The notes under the pieces: model-generated | The model's database searches: none | What the model was told of the DNA's origin: nothing | The model's input: the letters and a program-made list of their open reading frames with translations, nothing else | Assembly (NCBI RefSeq): GCF_030867145.1 | Contig: NC_134428.1 | Span: 23,477,537 to 23,541,536 of the forward strand | Source of the DNA: Opisthocomus hoazin | Lineage: Eukaryota; Chordata; Aves; Opisthocomiformes; Opisthocomidae | Reading direction: 5' to 3' | Length of the DNA: 64,000 nt | Made by a program: the position numbers and the translations under genes | In this document: in pieces, positions 1 through 17,000 of the stretch | Position numbering within the stretch: position 1 is the stretch's first letter | How the letters are laid out: the number at the start of each line of letters is the position of its first letter

Positions 1-4216
<4,216 letters not shown>

Positions 4217-4448
4217 GGCTGCGCTGGCGGCGGAAGGGCGGAGGGACCCGGCGGCCGCCCGCCCTACCCCACCCCGCCAGGCCACGCCCCCCGCCGCCGC
4301 CGGGCCACGCCCCGGCGGTGACGTTCGGCGGGAAATTAGGGCGGAGCCGCGTTTTGCTTCCGCGCGCGGAGTGGGCGGGGCCGCGCAGCGCCGCGCCTCC
4401 ATTGGCTGGGGCCGCGGCCGAGGCTGCGGGGCGCGCCGGCACGAGCGG
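4217..4448. promoter_or_regulatory. Bidirectional CpG-island promoter, FLII (minus) / MIEF2 (plus)
   Basis: Only about 230 bp separate the FLII start codon and the end of the likely noncoding MIEF2 exon 1 (donor CGG|GTGAGT, GT at 4449-4450). The interval is very CpG-rich and has no TATA box. Visible sites are GC/CACCC boxes (CCACGCCCC near 4280 and 4305), a TGACGTT CRE-like site and an adjacent GGCGGGAAA E2F-like site near 4318-4335, GGGCGGGG near 4373, and an inverted CCAAT box (ATTGG, 4401-4405). Transcription start sites cannot be placed from sequence alone. Confidence 0.75.
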
Positions 4449-4871
4449 GTGAGTGCGGGAAGGGGGGGGGCCTGGACCCGCTCAAGGGCCGGAGTGGGTG
4501 AGGGGGAGGCGGCTCCGGGCAGTGCCCACGGCCCGACCGCCCCCCCCCCTCCGGCGGCGCGGGGGTCCCGTCCCGGTCCGTCCCGGGGGCGCGGGCCGCA
4601 GTACCGGACCCCCTTCTCCACCCCCCGCAGAGCCGCCCGTTCCCCCCCAGGCGGGAGCCGGGCTTGGAGCGGGGGACGCCGCTCCGGGGGTGCCCCTTGC
4701 TTCTCCACCGCACCCAGGCGGCACAGCGGCGGGAGCCTTTGCCCCGGTAGTGGAGGGGAGCTGGGGGTGGGGGACCGGCTGAACCCCCCAAACCCCCCCC
4801 CTCGTTCCCCAAATCCCTCCCCCCCCGCGCTGACACCCCGCCGCCCCTCTCTCCCCCTCCGCAGGGCCACC

Positions 4872-7833
4872 ATGGCGGAGTTCACGCGCCGGCGGGGCGA
4901 GCGGCAGGCGGACGGCGGGCTGGGCAGCGTCCTCGACCTCCTGTTGGCCAACGCCAGGCTGGTGCTGGGCGTCAGCGGCGCGGCCGTGCTGGCCGTGGCC
5001 ACGCTGGCCGTCAAGCGGGTAAGGCCGGCAGGGCTGGGAGGTCGGGAGTGGCTGAGGAGACGGGGAGGATGATGGAGACGGCATCTTTGGTGGGGTTGGG
5101 GAACGGTGTCCTCTCCTGGGCAGGGTAGTGCGGCTGGGGAGGGGTCTGAAGAACAAGTTCGATGAGGAGCGGCTGAGGGAGCTGGGGCTGTTCAGGCTGG
5201 AGAAGAGGAGGCTGAGGGGAGACCTTCTCGCTCTCTATAACTCCCTGACAGGAGGGTGTAGTGAGGCAGGGGGTGGTCTCTTCTCCCAAGGAACCAGCGA
5301 TAGAATGAGAGGCCATGGCCTCAAGCTGCGTCGGGGGAGGTTCAGATGGGATATTAGGGACAATTCCTTCATGGAAAAAGCGGTCAGGCGTTGGACCAGG
5401 CTGCCCAGAGCAGTGGTGGAGTCCCCATCCTTGGAGGGGTTCAAAAACCATGGAGATGTGGCACTTCATGGTTTAGCAGACATGGCGGTGTTGGGTTGAC
5501 GGTTGGACTTGCTGACCTTAGAGGTCTTTTCCAACCTTAATGATTCTGTGATTCCGAAAGGCACCTCGGGCCTAATTCCCGACTGTTTTCCACTTCAAAT
5601 CTGCAGGAAGATAACCACAAATTCATGGCCCCCCCATAGGGTCTGGTTTTGCTGGCAGGAGCCCTGCGTGGGGCTGTGTGTCCCTGTGCCTGTACCGGGG
5701 GGCTGCCATCCCCCCTTAGCATGGGGTGCGGCCGCGGGGAAACGGTACGGAGGTGACAGCTTGTCCGCGCGGGTTTTCCTCTCCTCCAGCTGATAGACCG
5801 GGCCACCAGCCCTCGCGACGAGGGCGATCCCAAAGCAGAGCAGAAGACCCTGGAGGAGAGCTGGCAGGACTTGGCCTTGATCAAGGCGACGCCGAAACCC
5901 CCCAAGAAGCAGAGAAGGGAAGACCTCAGCGAGCCTCTGCTCTCTCCGGCTCGGCCAGCGCCAGGTGAGGCTCACGGCGTGCGTGCCGGCTCCCGCCGCG
6001 GCCGGGAAGATCACCTTGATGTGCTCCAGCCCGGCCGCGTCGCCATTCCCGGCGGTCTGGGAGCTCCGCGTTATTTTTAGCTCGGTGACCGGAAAGCTGA
6101 CCCGGTGGAGCCCGTCCTCCTGGCAGGCTCCCGAGCTGCGGCCCCTTTTTAGGCAATGCCTGCGGTAAAGGCACCTCCGATAGCGTCTTGGCCACCGTGG
6201 CGTGGTGGAAGCTGTCGGGGCTTTGTCTCCTCCGGAGCGGGGTCTGCTGCGCTCGCTTTCTGGGTCAGCTCTGCCTAGAGGAAGGTGCTCTTGGGAGCTG
6301 CCGCGGACAAAGGCTGCCTTGTCTGGCTGCCTACAGAGTTTTTTCCAAGTGGGAAAGTGGCCCAGCTCAGTGCAGGGAAGGTCCTGAGATACCGGACCCG
6401 GAGTGGGATCATCTGCGGGACTTCAGTGATGAGGCAGGCATCGGGGCAGGTGGGATTGGCTGAGCGGTCTCGGTGGGGCTGGGACATGTGGGGACCCTGG
6501 CAGCGAGACCCTCGCCTGGCTGCTGGTGCTCAGCCTGGTTTACCCAGCTCTAGCGGGGGGGGTGAGGCCGGGCGCTGTCGAGTTTTGAGATGACTTTGGG
6601 CTCTGCCTTGGCTGAGAAGCGCTGTGAACTTTGGAGGACTCGGTGGTGGGCTGAGAGCCGAGCACCCAGCTCGCGCTTCCCCCTCGGCTGCGGCAGGAGA
6701 AGCTGCTGCTGTGGGTTGCGGAGGATCTGCTCCAAGCTGTGACTTCTCTCTCCCCTCTGCCCCATCCCCTTCTCCCAGAGCCCAGGGTCTGCTCTGCCCC
6801 TCCGGAGGCTCCTCGAGTGGACCCCAGCCCTCCGCGCTGCCTCACGCTGCAGGAGAAGCTCCTCTCCCACTACAGCAGCTGGCTGGCCGTCCCCGAGGCG
6901 CAAGTGTCCCTCGTCCCGCAGCTGGCCAGGAACATCTGCGCCCAACTGCAGAACTTCCTGCGGAGCAAGTGCCCGGAGCTGCCCTTCGGCACCCTCTTCC
7001 TCAGCGGTCCCCTGCTCGACGGCCTCGGGGCGCTGGCAGCCGACCACCTCCACCTCATGCTGCCGGTGGTCCTGGACACCGCGCTCTGGAGCCTCATCCC
7101 GGGAGAGGACACCGTGGTGAGGAACCCCCGGTACTGGATGATCAAGAGGACTGATCTGGAGTATTTCCCTCGTGGGTGCAGCCCCTGGGACAGGTTCACC
7201 GTGGGCCAGTACCTCTCCTCCAACGCCCTGAATGAGACCCTCCACAAGATGCTGGTGGCCTCCATCAACTGGCCTGCCATAGGCAGCTTGCTGGGGAGCG
7301 TCATCCACCCGGTCGTGGCCTCCCAGGAGCTGAAGCTGGAAGTCAAACACGATCAGGTCGAGCTGAGCATCACCCTCTTCCCCATGGTGGCAATGGAGGA
7401 CAAGGTTCTTCTGGCTGCTCCTCCTGAAGGTCTGGTGGAAAACCTATGGCTTGAGAGCTTTTACAGGGCAGAGGTCTCGAAGGTGAAGGAGCTGGATGCC
7501 GGCGACTCCGGGGTTCGGCAGCACTGCCTCCGCATCCTGAACGGCGTCTGCAAGAGCCATCCCGCCCTGCGCAAACTGAGCGGCAGCCCCTTGACCCACG
7601 TCATCCTTCACCTCAGTGCCACCAGTTCGGACTGGACAGAAGAAAGCCTCGCCGACAGGTACCAGCAGGTGCTTGAGGAGCTGGTGGGCTACCTGGAGCA
7701 AGGGGTCCTGCCTTCCTATTTCAACCACAAAATCAACCTCTTCTGCGAGCTGTTGGAGGAGGAAATCGATGAGATGGGCTTCACGCTCTACAGAGCCATA
7801 TCTGAGCCGGAGCTCCTGCTGCAGGAGAAATGA
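4872..7833 (+). CDS. MIEF2: MIEF2 (MiD49/SMCR7), mitochondrial dynamics protein
   Basis: MIEF2 is an outer mitochondrial membrane adaptor that recruits the fission GTPase DRP1. Coding exons 4872-5018, 5790-5964 and 6779-7833 total 1377 nt, 458 aa (human about 454). The start ATG has a strong Kozak context (GCCACCATGG) and gives MAEFTRRRGERQADGG, close to human MAEFSQKRGKRR. Residues about 22-46 are a hydrophobic anchor (LDLLLANARLVLGV, AAVLAVATLAVKR). The rest, from about residue 125, is the nucleotidyltransferase-like MAB21-type domain, with family-matching stretches SPWDRF, NWPAIGSLLG and EEEIDEMGFTLY. A noncoding exon 1 probably ends at 4448. Intron 2 holds a CR1 copy. The 3' end is tail-to-tail with TOP3A. 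No defect is seen. Confidence 0.96.
5140..5556 (+). mobile_element. CR1 LINE 3' end in the MIEF2 intron
   Basis: A longer CR1 tail, about 415 bp. It contains 'gctgagggagctggggctgt', 'ctggagaagaggaggctgag', 'ggtctcttctcccaaggaac', 'ttggaccaggctgcccagag' and the terminus 'aaccttaatgattctgtgat'. It is sense to MIEF2, 5'-truncated, and lies in the intron between 5018 and 5790. Confidence 0.95.
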
Positions 7834-7977
7834 GCGGCGCGTCGGGAGCTCCCGAACGTAGGGTGTTCCTCACCCATCTGCTGCTCCCCGCTGCCAGGGT
7901 TGTGACGCTTCTAGTTGACTAGCCAATAAGAGGCAGACTTCTTGCACTTTATGAGAAAAAAAAATATCTTCTGTCTG

Positions 7978-7983
7978 AATAAA
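7978..7983 (+). terminator. MIEF2 polyadenylation signal AATAAA
   Basis: A canonical AATAAA 145 nt after the MIEF2 stop codon, followed by a GT-rich stretch ('gaggtgggtgtgggc'). A second AATAAA at 9115-9120 could serve a longer 3' UTR. Confidence 0.7.
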
Positions 7984-10279
7984 AACGTGCCCACGCAGAG
8001 GTGGGTGTGGGCATACGGAGCCTTTCCCTGGGAGGCTCTGCCAAACCCAGGGCGAGTGCAGCCCGCACCTCGAGTACCCGCAGTGAGTCCCGTCCGCTGG
8101 GCCGCGACGTGAAGCTCGTTTGGTCTCTGGTTCCCCGTGTCGTCTGCCTGTCCCGGCTGCTGTCGCAGCTCCGGGGCTCCCCTCGTGCTCCGAGACCGGC
8201 CGGAGCTGGAGAGGAGCCGTTCCACGCTGCCGCCGCGTCCTGCAGACCCCACGGGGTGCAGTGTCCCCTCGGACGCTTGGTCTCGCAGTGCCGCGGAGCC
8301 TCCTCGTCCATGGGACGTTGCCGGAGCGCTGAGCTGCGTGCTTGGCCGGGCGCTTCGAGGAATGGCTGCGGGTTTATTCTTTGGAAACCCTTTTAGCTGC
8401 CAAAAGGGGCGAGCTCAGCCCTGCCCGTTCGTTCCACCGGTGTCAGCTCTGCCCTGAGGAAGGGGCACCCTTCTGGCACAGCCTTCGTGGCTCTCGCCCC
8501 GCAGCAGTGTTTTGCCGGAAGATGTCCTGGAAAAGGCGGTGGCAGGAAGGGAGCTGCTGGCTCCCGGGAGGCTCCTGGTTATCGGTCGCTTGGTGGAGGC
8601 CGCAGCAGGGCTGTGCGGCCGCTCCCTGTGGATGGTACTCGCTGCTCTGCAGCGTCCCAGTCTGCCCAGCGCCCTGCTCGCACACGCCTTGCTGCTGCCT
8701 TGAGGTCCTGTTCCCCCGGAGCCCCGCGGTACGGGGCAGGGAAGTAGGACAGGGATGATGCTGTGAGCAGAGCACTTGCGAGAACTGGTTTGTGCTTTTT
8801 ATGAAGAAGGTATGTTTTGTTTGGGTATTTTGTTTTGTTTTCCTTTGAGTGGCTGCCAGTAGGCTTTGGCTCTGGCTGTAGTCCCAGGGCAAAGGAATAT
8901 ATTCTTATATTTAATCGGAGGAGCTGGTCTTGCACGCTGGTGGAGATGGAAAAAATCCTGTGGACTTCAGTGTGAGCAGCTGTTGGAGTTTAGTTTTCCT
9001 TACAGCTATCTTGTTTATGGGAGGAAAAAAAAAAACAACCCTGTGCTTTTCCTCCCAGTCTGCAGATGACTTGGTTTGTTCTTCCAAACCGCTTTCCCAG
9101 GTGTTAGCAATGAGAATAAACCTTCCCTGTGTATCCCGGGCCTCTGTCTCAGCTCTGTTTCGTCTCCTTTCCCACGATAAGGGCCGAAGCGGTGCTCCAG
9201 CTGCGCTGGCGTGCCCGAGAACGGCCCAGGGCGTCCCGCTCTGCGCAGAGAGCTTGCTGCTGCTCCGAGCCCCTCCTCCAAGGCCTTTCTCCTCCTCTCC
9301 CAAACCCCAGCGTGCCTGGCTGCCGTACGTGGGCCGGCTGGAGGCCGAGCTTGTGCCGCTTTACCCAGCGGCTCCGTCTGCTCAGCTGCCTGGACGCTGA
9401 CCAGGGTTAGACCAGTAAAGCTGGGAACGGCTGATGGCATCGGCAGCGCTTAACCTGCAGCCTGGGTGCTACAGAAGCGCTTTCCGCGGCTGTTGCCGTT
9501 CAGAGGCTGCTGCCTGGGCTTCTGCCAGCTCAGTGATTGCATTACAAAGCCTCGTAATCCCGTTATTTTAGCCAGCAGGTCTGTATTTTTAGGCTACAGC
9601 TGTTAATCGTGGGAGTGAGGGGTACAGGAAAATGCAACCCGAGTTCTCCTGACCGTACTCCGTAGATTTCGGCCTGGACTGCTGCAGTTACAGGCTCTCT
9701 CCTCTCTCATGCAGACCTTAAAGTGAACCTGGGCCGCCGTGACCTCCTCTGCTTCGAGCTACCCCATAGAAAGCGCTTCAGCCTCCACCCTGGTGCCGCG
9801 TGTCACCTCGGTGCTGACCCCGGGGCCTGCTCCGTGTCGCAGACGCAGCATCGGAGGCCCCGGGGAGGACGGAACGCCGTCCTCCAGCAGAAGGACACGG
9901 CAGGCTGCGGGTCTGCTCGCTTCAATGTATGGAGGAAGGCCCAGCAGAGAGGGAGGAGGCAGCCTGGCTTCCCGGGGAGCTCAGCCTAAATGCGGGAAAA
10001 CAGAACCTCCCTTCGGTCCAGCTGTCTGTCTGTCTGTCTGCGCTACAGCAGAGGCAGCTGGTGAGACAAACTCTCCTTCCCTACCCCCCTGCAGCTCGCT
10101 TCTAAATAACTGCGCTGAGTTCCTGCCCAGAAAGCTTCTGTGTTGTTCCGATGAGTGGGTGGAAAGAGCAAGATCTGGGTGGATGCTTTTGCAGTAATAG
10201 CTGAGCTATTTTAAGTAGGAAGAAATAATAAGGCAGAGTTAAGATTGTCACTGTATCAAATTTAAAAATTAAATAATCT
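7984..10279. other. Intergenic / possible extended 3' UTR between MIEF2 and TOP3A
   Basis: No recognisable protein-coding exon on either strand. It contains a second AATAAA (9115-9120, plus), a small (CTGT)n tract (10022-10040) and otherwise unique GC-rich DNA that becomes AT-rich near 10200-10330. It separates two convergent genes and may be partly transcribed as alternative 3' UTR. Confidence 0.6.
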
Positions 10280-10285
10280 TTTAAT
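10280..10285 (-). terminator. Candidate TOP3A polyadenylation signal (ATTAAA)
   Basis: TTTAAT on the plus strand reads ATTAAA on the minus strand, about 760 nt past the TOP3A stop and in an AT-rich patch. It is the common variant signal. No canonical AATAAA was noticed nearer on that strand. Confidence 0.35.
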
Positions 10286-11047
10286 AAGAAACATTAGTTT
10301 GACAAAAAGAACTTCCATTAGCTAGCAGCATCACAGAGGCATTTCTCAAGGTTTGAGGAAGAACTCGGTTTCAAACTCAGGAACTGTCTAAAATGAAGGC
10401 TCTTCCCGAGCGCTGCAGCTGAGCTTCGCCTTGAGGGCAAGCACCAGACCCGGCTTCTCTGCTCCTGGCCCTCCTTCGCTGCCAGGGACAAGCGAGGTAA
10501 GGGGGGTGGTGCCGTGACGAAAAAAACCCAACGGGGAATGTTGCTCCAGTAACGTCAACTTCGAAGGGAACTTAAATAAAATTCCACACTGTGGAAAGCC
10601 AGGGACTGAGAAGAGCGGAGCAGCCCTGGTGTCTGTCCCAGTGGCGACGATCCAGCCCCTCCTTGCGTGGGAAGGCTGCGGACAGCCACCACCACGGCGG
10701 GAGCTGCCCGTGGACCACCTCCAGGGCTGTTTTCTCTGCAGATTCGGTTTCCAAACGCTTCCTTGCAATGTTCAGACTATCCCAAACTGCTCAGCAGCCG
10801 AGCAGCTGGAAACAAAGGCTGACACCAGCGGTGGAGCAACCTTTCAAAGCTGGTGGAAGCCTTGCTGCCCTGGCAGGTAACGCGTGCGTGGGGATGGTAT
10901 CCCCTGGCAGGAGCAGCCTGCAACCAGCCCTTCCAGAAAGCACTTGATGGATTCGTTTCTACACTCCAGTTCCTTTCGGCATTAATTGCTCCTGTAGCAG
11001 CTCACAGCCCTGGACCCTCGAGGCTCTCGAGAGACGTCCACCCAGGC

Positions 11048-14000
11048 TCAGTGGTTCTGCGGGCAGGTTTTCCTGGTGTGGCCGGACTGGTGGCAAATGC
11101 TACAGGTCCGTGGTTTCTTGGCAGCGGCTCCTGAGGAGAGACTGCTTGGTCGCTTGGCTTTACTTCCCAACCCTCTGGAGTATCCACTGCCGCCAAAGTG
11201 GTTCAGAGAGGCATCTCCAGAAGGCCCTAGAGAGAAACAACTTGCATTTAAGTACCTTTGAAAATACAGGTAGGTGAGAAATGGAAGGTAAGTTCAAAAT
11301 GGCAGATCAAGGATTTTACTATCCCAGCCACTCAGATTACGCCTGAAACTACGCTTGCTTCCCGTTTGTCTGAACAATTAAATGTGACCCATGTGGTCTC
11401 GCAGCATTAGAGAAACGAGGGAACTGAACAGGGGAACCTGATCTGCCTGGTTGCATGCTCTGGTCTGCAGCTGAAGCAGAAACAACAAAACAAGCCAGAG
11501 GAAAACTTGAGTTTTAAGTAGTTTTGAAAACTCGATTCTACCCCTTTAGGTCCAAATGTCTAAGGAGGAGGTGGCCAGTGCTGAAGACCTCTCTCGGACC
11601 ACATCTCCACCTCTGTACTTTGCTTCCTGTCCCTTTGTGTCAGTGCTCCTTCTTTCGCATCATTATTTTGCGATTATTTTTTGTTTTTACGGGTACTTGT
11701 TTTCAGCATCTTTCCACAGCAGCCACGCTCCGTTTCTCAGCTCTGATCAAAGCTGCAGAAAGACTTGGCCTTTCTCTGCATCCCTTAACTAGGGCAGAGG
11801 GAGTAGCGCGGTTTCCCTGGCGTCACAGAATGGGGTTTAAGATCTCCAAAAAGTGGTGCCGCTGCTTCAACTCCGCACTGAGTCGGTAACAGCTCTCACA
11901 AAGCTGAGCACCGGAATTTGGGAGGACAAATTCCCAAAGAGACTCTTGGAAAGAGTGCTGGGCTTTATCCAGCGAGTCACAGACAGACGCTCGAGCTTGC
12001 TGCATGTAGAAGCAAAGCATCCTGCTCCGAGCTCAGATGTGTGCTAGGAGGGCACATCCTGCCAGTGCTTGGAAAGGTAAGCCAGGCTCAGCTGTTACCA
12101 GCAATATCTGAAGTGCTGTAACGCCGCTGACAGATCTTCCCTAGACAAACCTGAAGTCTGTCAGACATAGGAGGTGCTTCAAGAGCTGTCATGCTGAGGT
12201 AGCATTACATGTGTATGAGAAATGTGTTCGGTTTAGCTTCAAGAACAGCCTCCGACCCTTGCATCTCACCCCTAGCCCAGCCTTACCTGGTGCCACGTTT
12301 TCATCTGCCCACTGGAAGAAGCCGCACTGCTGCTCCCGGGGTTTAGAGCAGGTGTGGAACTGCCGCCCTTTGTTGGGCCCGTCCTTCTGGACGGTGCGCG
12401 TGACGGCGGGCTGGTCGCACTTGCAGACTGTGCCGTCTCCTGAATCGGAGCTGTTGCTTCCAAAGAGCTCTGGGCCTCTCCCTCCTCCCGGGCGCTGGAA
12501 TCCTGCCGGGCCCCTTCCCGCAAAGGGCTGGGGCAGTGCTGAGCCCCGTGGAGCAGCGTTGCCTCTGTCCTCCGACTGCTCATCAGCCCAGAGAAAAAAG
12601 TTGCAGGTGCTGGCGCTGCATTTGTAGAACTGCCTGCCTTGATTGGGCCCTTCTTTGCGCACAGTTAACAGCAGGGCTTCGTTCCCGCAGTTGCACACCA
12701 CGGCGTTGTTCCCGTTGTCCGGGGCAGCTGCAGGAGCAGGCCTGGGTGTTCTCGTTTTGCTCGAGGAGAGCAGATGTCCTGGTGCCAGGTTTGTGGTCCC
12801 CCTCGCGTGCCTGTTTTCACCGCTGGCCCTGTTAAAGGAGTTGTTGACCTGCAGGTGATTAGCTTGCTGGCTGGCTGACAACGCAGGTTGGGAGGACCTG
12901 TGTAAATACTTCAGGTCCAAGAGCTCTTTTAGCATCTCATCACAGCCTCCGATGCAGCCAACAAACTCCAGGGGCATCACGGGTGGAACACTGCCTCTCT
13001 TGAATTTAAACTTCAGTCTAAAAAGAAAGGAAGAATGAAAGTCTCCCAGTTCATAGAACTCCTCATCCACAGACCGCGATTTTGACTTGGCTTTGTTTTT
13101 TAATTCTGCTATGCTTACAGCAGTTTCCCCCACCCCTCTTCTTTTTGTCCCCAAGCCACGGGAGTGCTGCTCTAGCTTTCCAAGACTGGAACAGAAAATG
13201 GTTGCCCAGCCTAGCCCACGGAAGTGTCTGGCCCTGGCAGCTGACACGTTAATGACCGAGGGGCTGTGTTTCCCCAAGGGATCGCGGCTGTGACCTACCT
13301 GTGGACTGGGTGCGGCTCACACACAGCACAGACGCTCTCGTCCCTGGCCACGTCCAGCACGAAATCAGGAAACCAGACTGCAGTTTTACAAGCTGGATAG
13401 CCCGTGCAGCTGAGATAGAACCTGCCGTGGGACAAAGGCGTCGGGTGAGGAAGAGGCAAAGTCAAGACAGTTGGTGATCTGTTCTCACGTCTTCTCAGAT
13501 GTCAATCGTTGCCCAAACAACAATTTTTAAGGGCAAATACGCAGCTGAGAGAGAAGTTCAGCTGAGTCCACACAGCCCATGTAGCTGGTGGATTTTCAGC
13601 TAGCTGTAGCCAAAGTTTTCATGCTTGCTGCAGAGGGGAGGTAAACTAACAATGCCTGGAAAGACACAAACCAACACAGAGGGCTACTTTCTACAACAGG
13701 GAAGATCACCAACCCGCCATTCTTCTTGGCCTTCAGGACCATGTCGTTGTTGCACTGTGGACACTTCCGAACAGAAACGGGTGTTGCTGGGAAGACCTCC
13801 TCTTGCTCTGCAATTTCTGTGGCTTCTCCAAAATACTGAGCCAGGGCCTGGTCCAATCTACGGAGAAACAAGCAGAGCATCCCGCCTGTCTCCTCTGGGA
13901 AGAGCCATCAGCACTGCAGTGAATTAGTGCCTGCTGCCCCCCACACAGCCCCTTGGAGCTTCTCCACGAGCCTGTTGACTGAGCACCATGCCTCTGGAAC

Positions 14001-17000
14001 AGGCTAGGTGTGGGTACAACATGACAGAGGTCAGTGCACGTTGCCGTCTCCTTCAGCCAGCTCTGAATTTCACGTTGAGGGTTTAAACCAAGATGAGAAG
14101 TTAGCTGGCACCAGCTCATGACAGTGTGCCAGGCTGCGAGTCATCCCTTCCCATGCAAATGCCTACACACGCTGGGCAGAGCTCCAGGGAAAGAGCGTGA
14201 CAGGATCCCACTCCAGGCTGAACCCCAGACGAGAAGCCAGCACCTCCCACAACAGCAAAGCAAACGGAAGAGGGCAAAGGCAGGACTCACTTGTTGGCTC
14301 TGGCCACAGCTTCGATGAAGACGTGCTTGTACTTTTGGACTTGCTGCTGCAATACTGCAGATTTGTCTTTCTTCCCCTCACAGATCAGTTTCAGATCAGC
14401 TTCCAGCTCAGCTCGAAGGTCAGGCTTGGACATCTCATAGCCCATGGAATCGTAGCCTGAGGAACATACTGCGTGGTAGGCGAAAGGAAGGAGCAAGTAA
14501 GGAACCTGCCGTCTTCCTAACGGCCATTGCCCTTACCTTCAACCAGCCCCATGCCCAGGTGGCCTGGGAGGAACCGCTGATCGGCCGTAAGGCCCACGTA
14601 CATCCGCGTCTTAATCGTCTCAATGTGCTCGGCGTGAGTGGCGTCAGTCCCTGAAAGCAGACAGGTCGTTAGTCGAGTTCGGTGCCAAGAAGTGATTTCC
14701 CCAGTGCCTAGCGCAGAGTGTAAGATGCTAAAGGGACCAAGAGACAACCTGCAGTCAGGAGCAGCACTGCCCTCGTGTCCCACTGGCGCTGAGGCCGACA
14801 GGGTGCCAGCAGGCCAACCTTGGACCCTAAACTGCACATCTCCCTAGGTACTGGAGGCACTCTGCAGACTCCTTAGGATCTTTGGGCTTTGCCCGCAGGT
14901 CTCTGCTCTCCCTTTGTTCTGTTCATTTCAGTGATTTCCTATCTGAAGTGACATTTGGAGGGTTCCCTGCTCTGAGGGTGGGACAGAATGGGTATCAGAG
15001 AAGTTGAGAAGAAGCTTACGAACAAAGCCTTCCCAAAAGCGAAAGGCCACGCTGCCAATACTGACCAATGCCATGTTTTTCCATGAGAGCAATCAGATCC
15101 GCTTCTGTGAGGAGCAATGGAGGGCTGGTTTCCCCATCCACCATCTCCACTGTAGTGGGCTGAAAGCGAGACCCTTTCTGATACAGTGGGATAACCTGAA
15201 GGGAAGGAGAATCTCTTTGAAACTGCCTTCTGGACCATTCACTGAAGACAAAATGTCACGCTAACGGCAGGCCAGCGCAGTAACAGAGCAGCACCCCGTT
15301 CTGGAGGAGATCCAGTCTCAGGGTCCTCGGGATTAGCAAGTAACAAGCTGCCAGCGAGACCATGGAACAGCAATTGCAGCTCCTCTTGGTGAGTAAAGTC
15401 AACCCCACAGCCCTGTGTGATCTCTGCTGTGGTGTCAGAAGGGAAAGAATCTGTCCAAAGCTGGCACGACAAAGCTACACAGGTTTTCAGCAGAGATAGC
15501 TCCGAGCACAACAGCCCGTGGGCCCGAAATTGTCAAAGGATATTCTGCAGAGGGGTCGGAGGTTGGCAGTGCAGTGCGATTTTAAACTCCAGGTATTTTA
15601 GCCTCTCCCATCTACGTTATTCGAGGGTATTACCTTATCACTCCACTTCTCGTAAGGATAGACTTCCAGATAATTTCGGGCCAGGATCATTAATCCTTGA
15701 GCAATGAATCGCTCGTTAGCAATGTCGATCTCCACAGTTGTTTCCTGCCCCTTGGCATCTTGAGAGCAGCAAGCCAAAAAATGGCGCACGATGAATTCAT
15801 AGAGTCTCTGCTCACTGCCCTGGTATCAAACAGAAAAGAGGGTCAGCGTCCTCCTGCGTCAGTGAGATGGCAAGAAACATCAGTGAGATCTCAGGTGAGG
15901 ATACTCTGCTAATGGCCATATTATTCAGACTTCTATCTTTATTTATCAAGCAGTACACCCATCCAGTTATCTCTGCCTTCCTTAAGCTCACCTGCAGGTT
16001 GGCAGTGTATTTTGTGGGGTGAATGGGAGGGTGAGCCTGATCCGATTTGGTTCCGCTCCGAGGGGTCGGCCCACCCTGATCCAAAATCCTCTGTGCAAAC
16101 GCTCCCCAGTTTGGGTCCTGTGTCTGCTGTTGGACTAAGGCAGAGAGGTTCAGCTCCTTGGGGAAAATGTTGGTCTCGGTTCGGGGGTAGCTAATGAACC
16201 TGAAGAACAAAGACAGATGAGCACTTAAGAGGTGCTCCAAGATGCTTCTCATTTTGGACTAAAGGCCATTTCTTTTTAAAAGAATCAAGTCTACCAAGCC
16301 AAGTCTTGCTGCCTTACCCTTGAGTATAGAGCTTTTCTGCTATTCTCATGGTTTCCTTTGCGTTTATTTTCAGTTTGCGGGAAGCCAGCTTCTCAAGTTC
16401 CTGCGTTGGGAGGAGCCAGGGAAAAAAAAAAAAAGCATTTGTGCATACTTCAGAGTGGTGAGTAAAATATCTGCTAAAAGCTTCTTCCAGGTAAGTCCTT
16501 TCAGCACAGTTCAAACGTACCACAGTGTCCAGGGGCAGGGGCCTCCATTTGCTCTTTGGCTTGCTCCCAACTTCAACAACAGTTGCTACCGGATCCTAAA
16601 TACAGAGTAAGCAAAATCTCCTTTAAGAGTTTACACCAAATGTTTTTTAAACATCTGGAGCGAGACAGAGGCAGGAAATGTTGGGCTGGTACTGGATTAC
16701 ACAACTATTTACAAGCGTTCCTACCTCCATACACATCTGGTAAAGGACCAGGCACGCTGTGTGATTGAAGAGCCGGTTCCTCTTCCAGTTGAAGACCACG
16801 CTGCCATCTTCATGATCGTGTGTCACTGCGTTCAATAACAGATCTGAGCGACGCAGTAGTAACACAGTGGAAATGCAGCAGAGACAGTGGGACTAAGCTA
16901 TTGGGAAACCTTTCAGTTCTGCTTAGCGGTCATGGCAGAGGAAACCACCTCTGCAGCATCGTTTGCTCATTGCCCTGACATTTTTCCTTTCTATATACAT

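Noticed and set aside
7984-10300. Several plus- and minus-strand frames of 80-150 codons between MIEF2 and TOP3A
   Set aside because: None shows recognisable domains, and all lie downstream of polyadenylation signals in convergent 3' flanks. They look like chance frames in GC-rich DNA.
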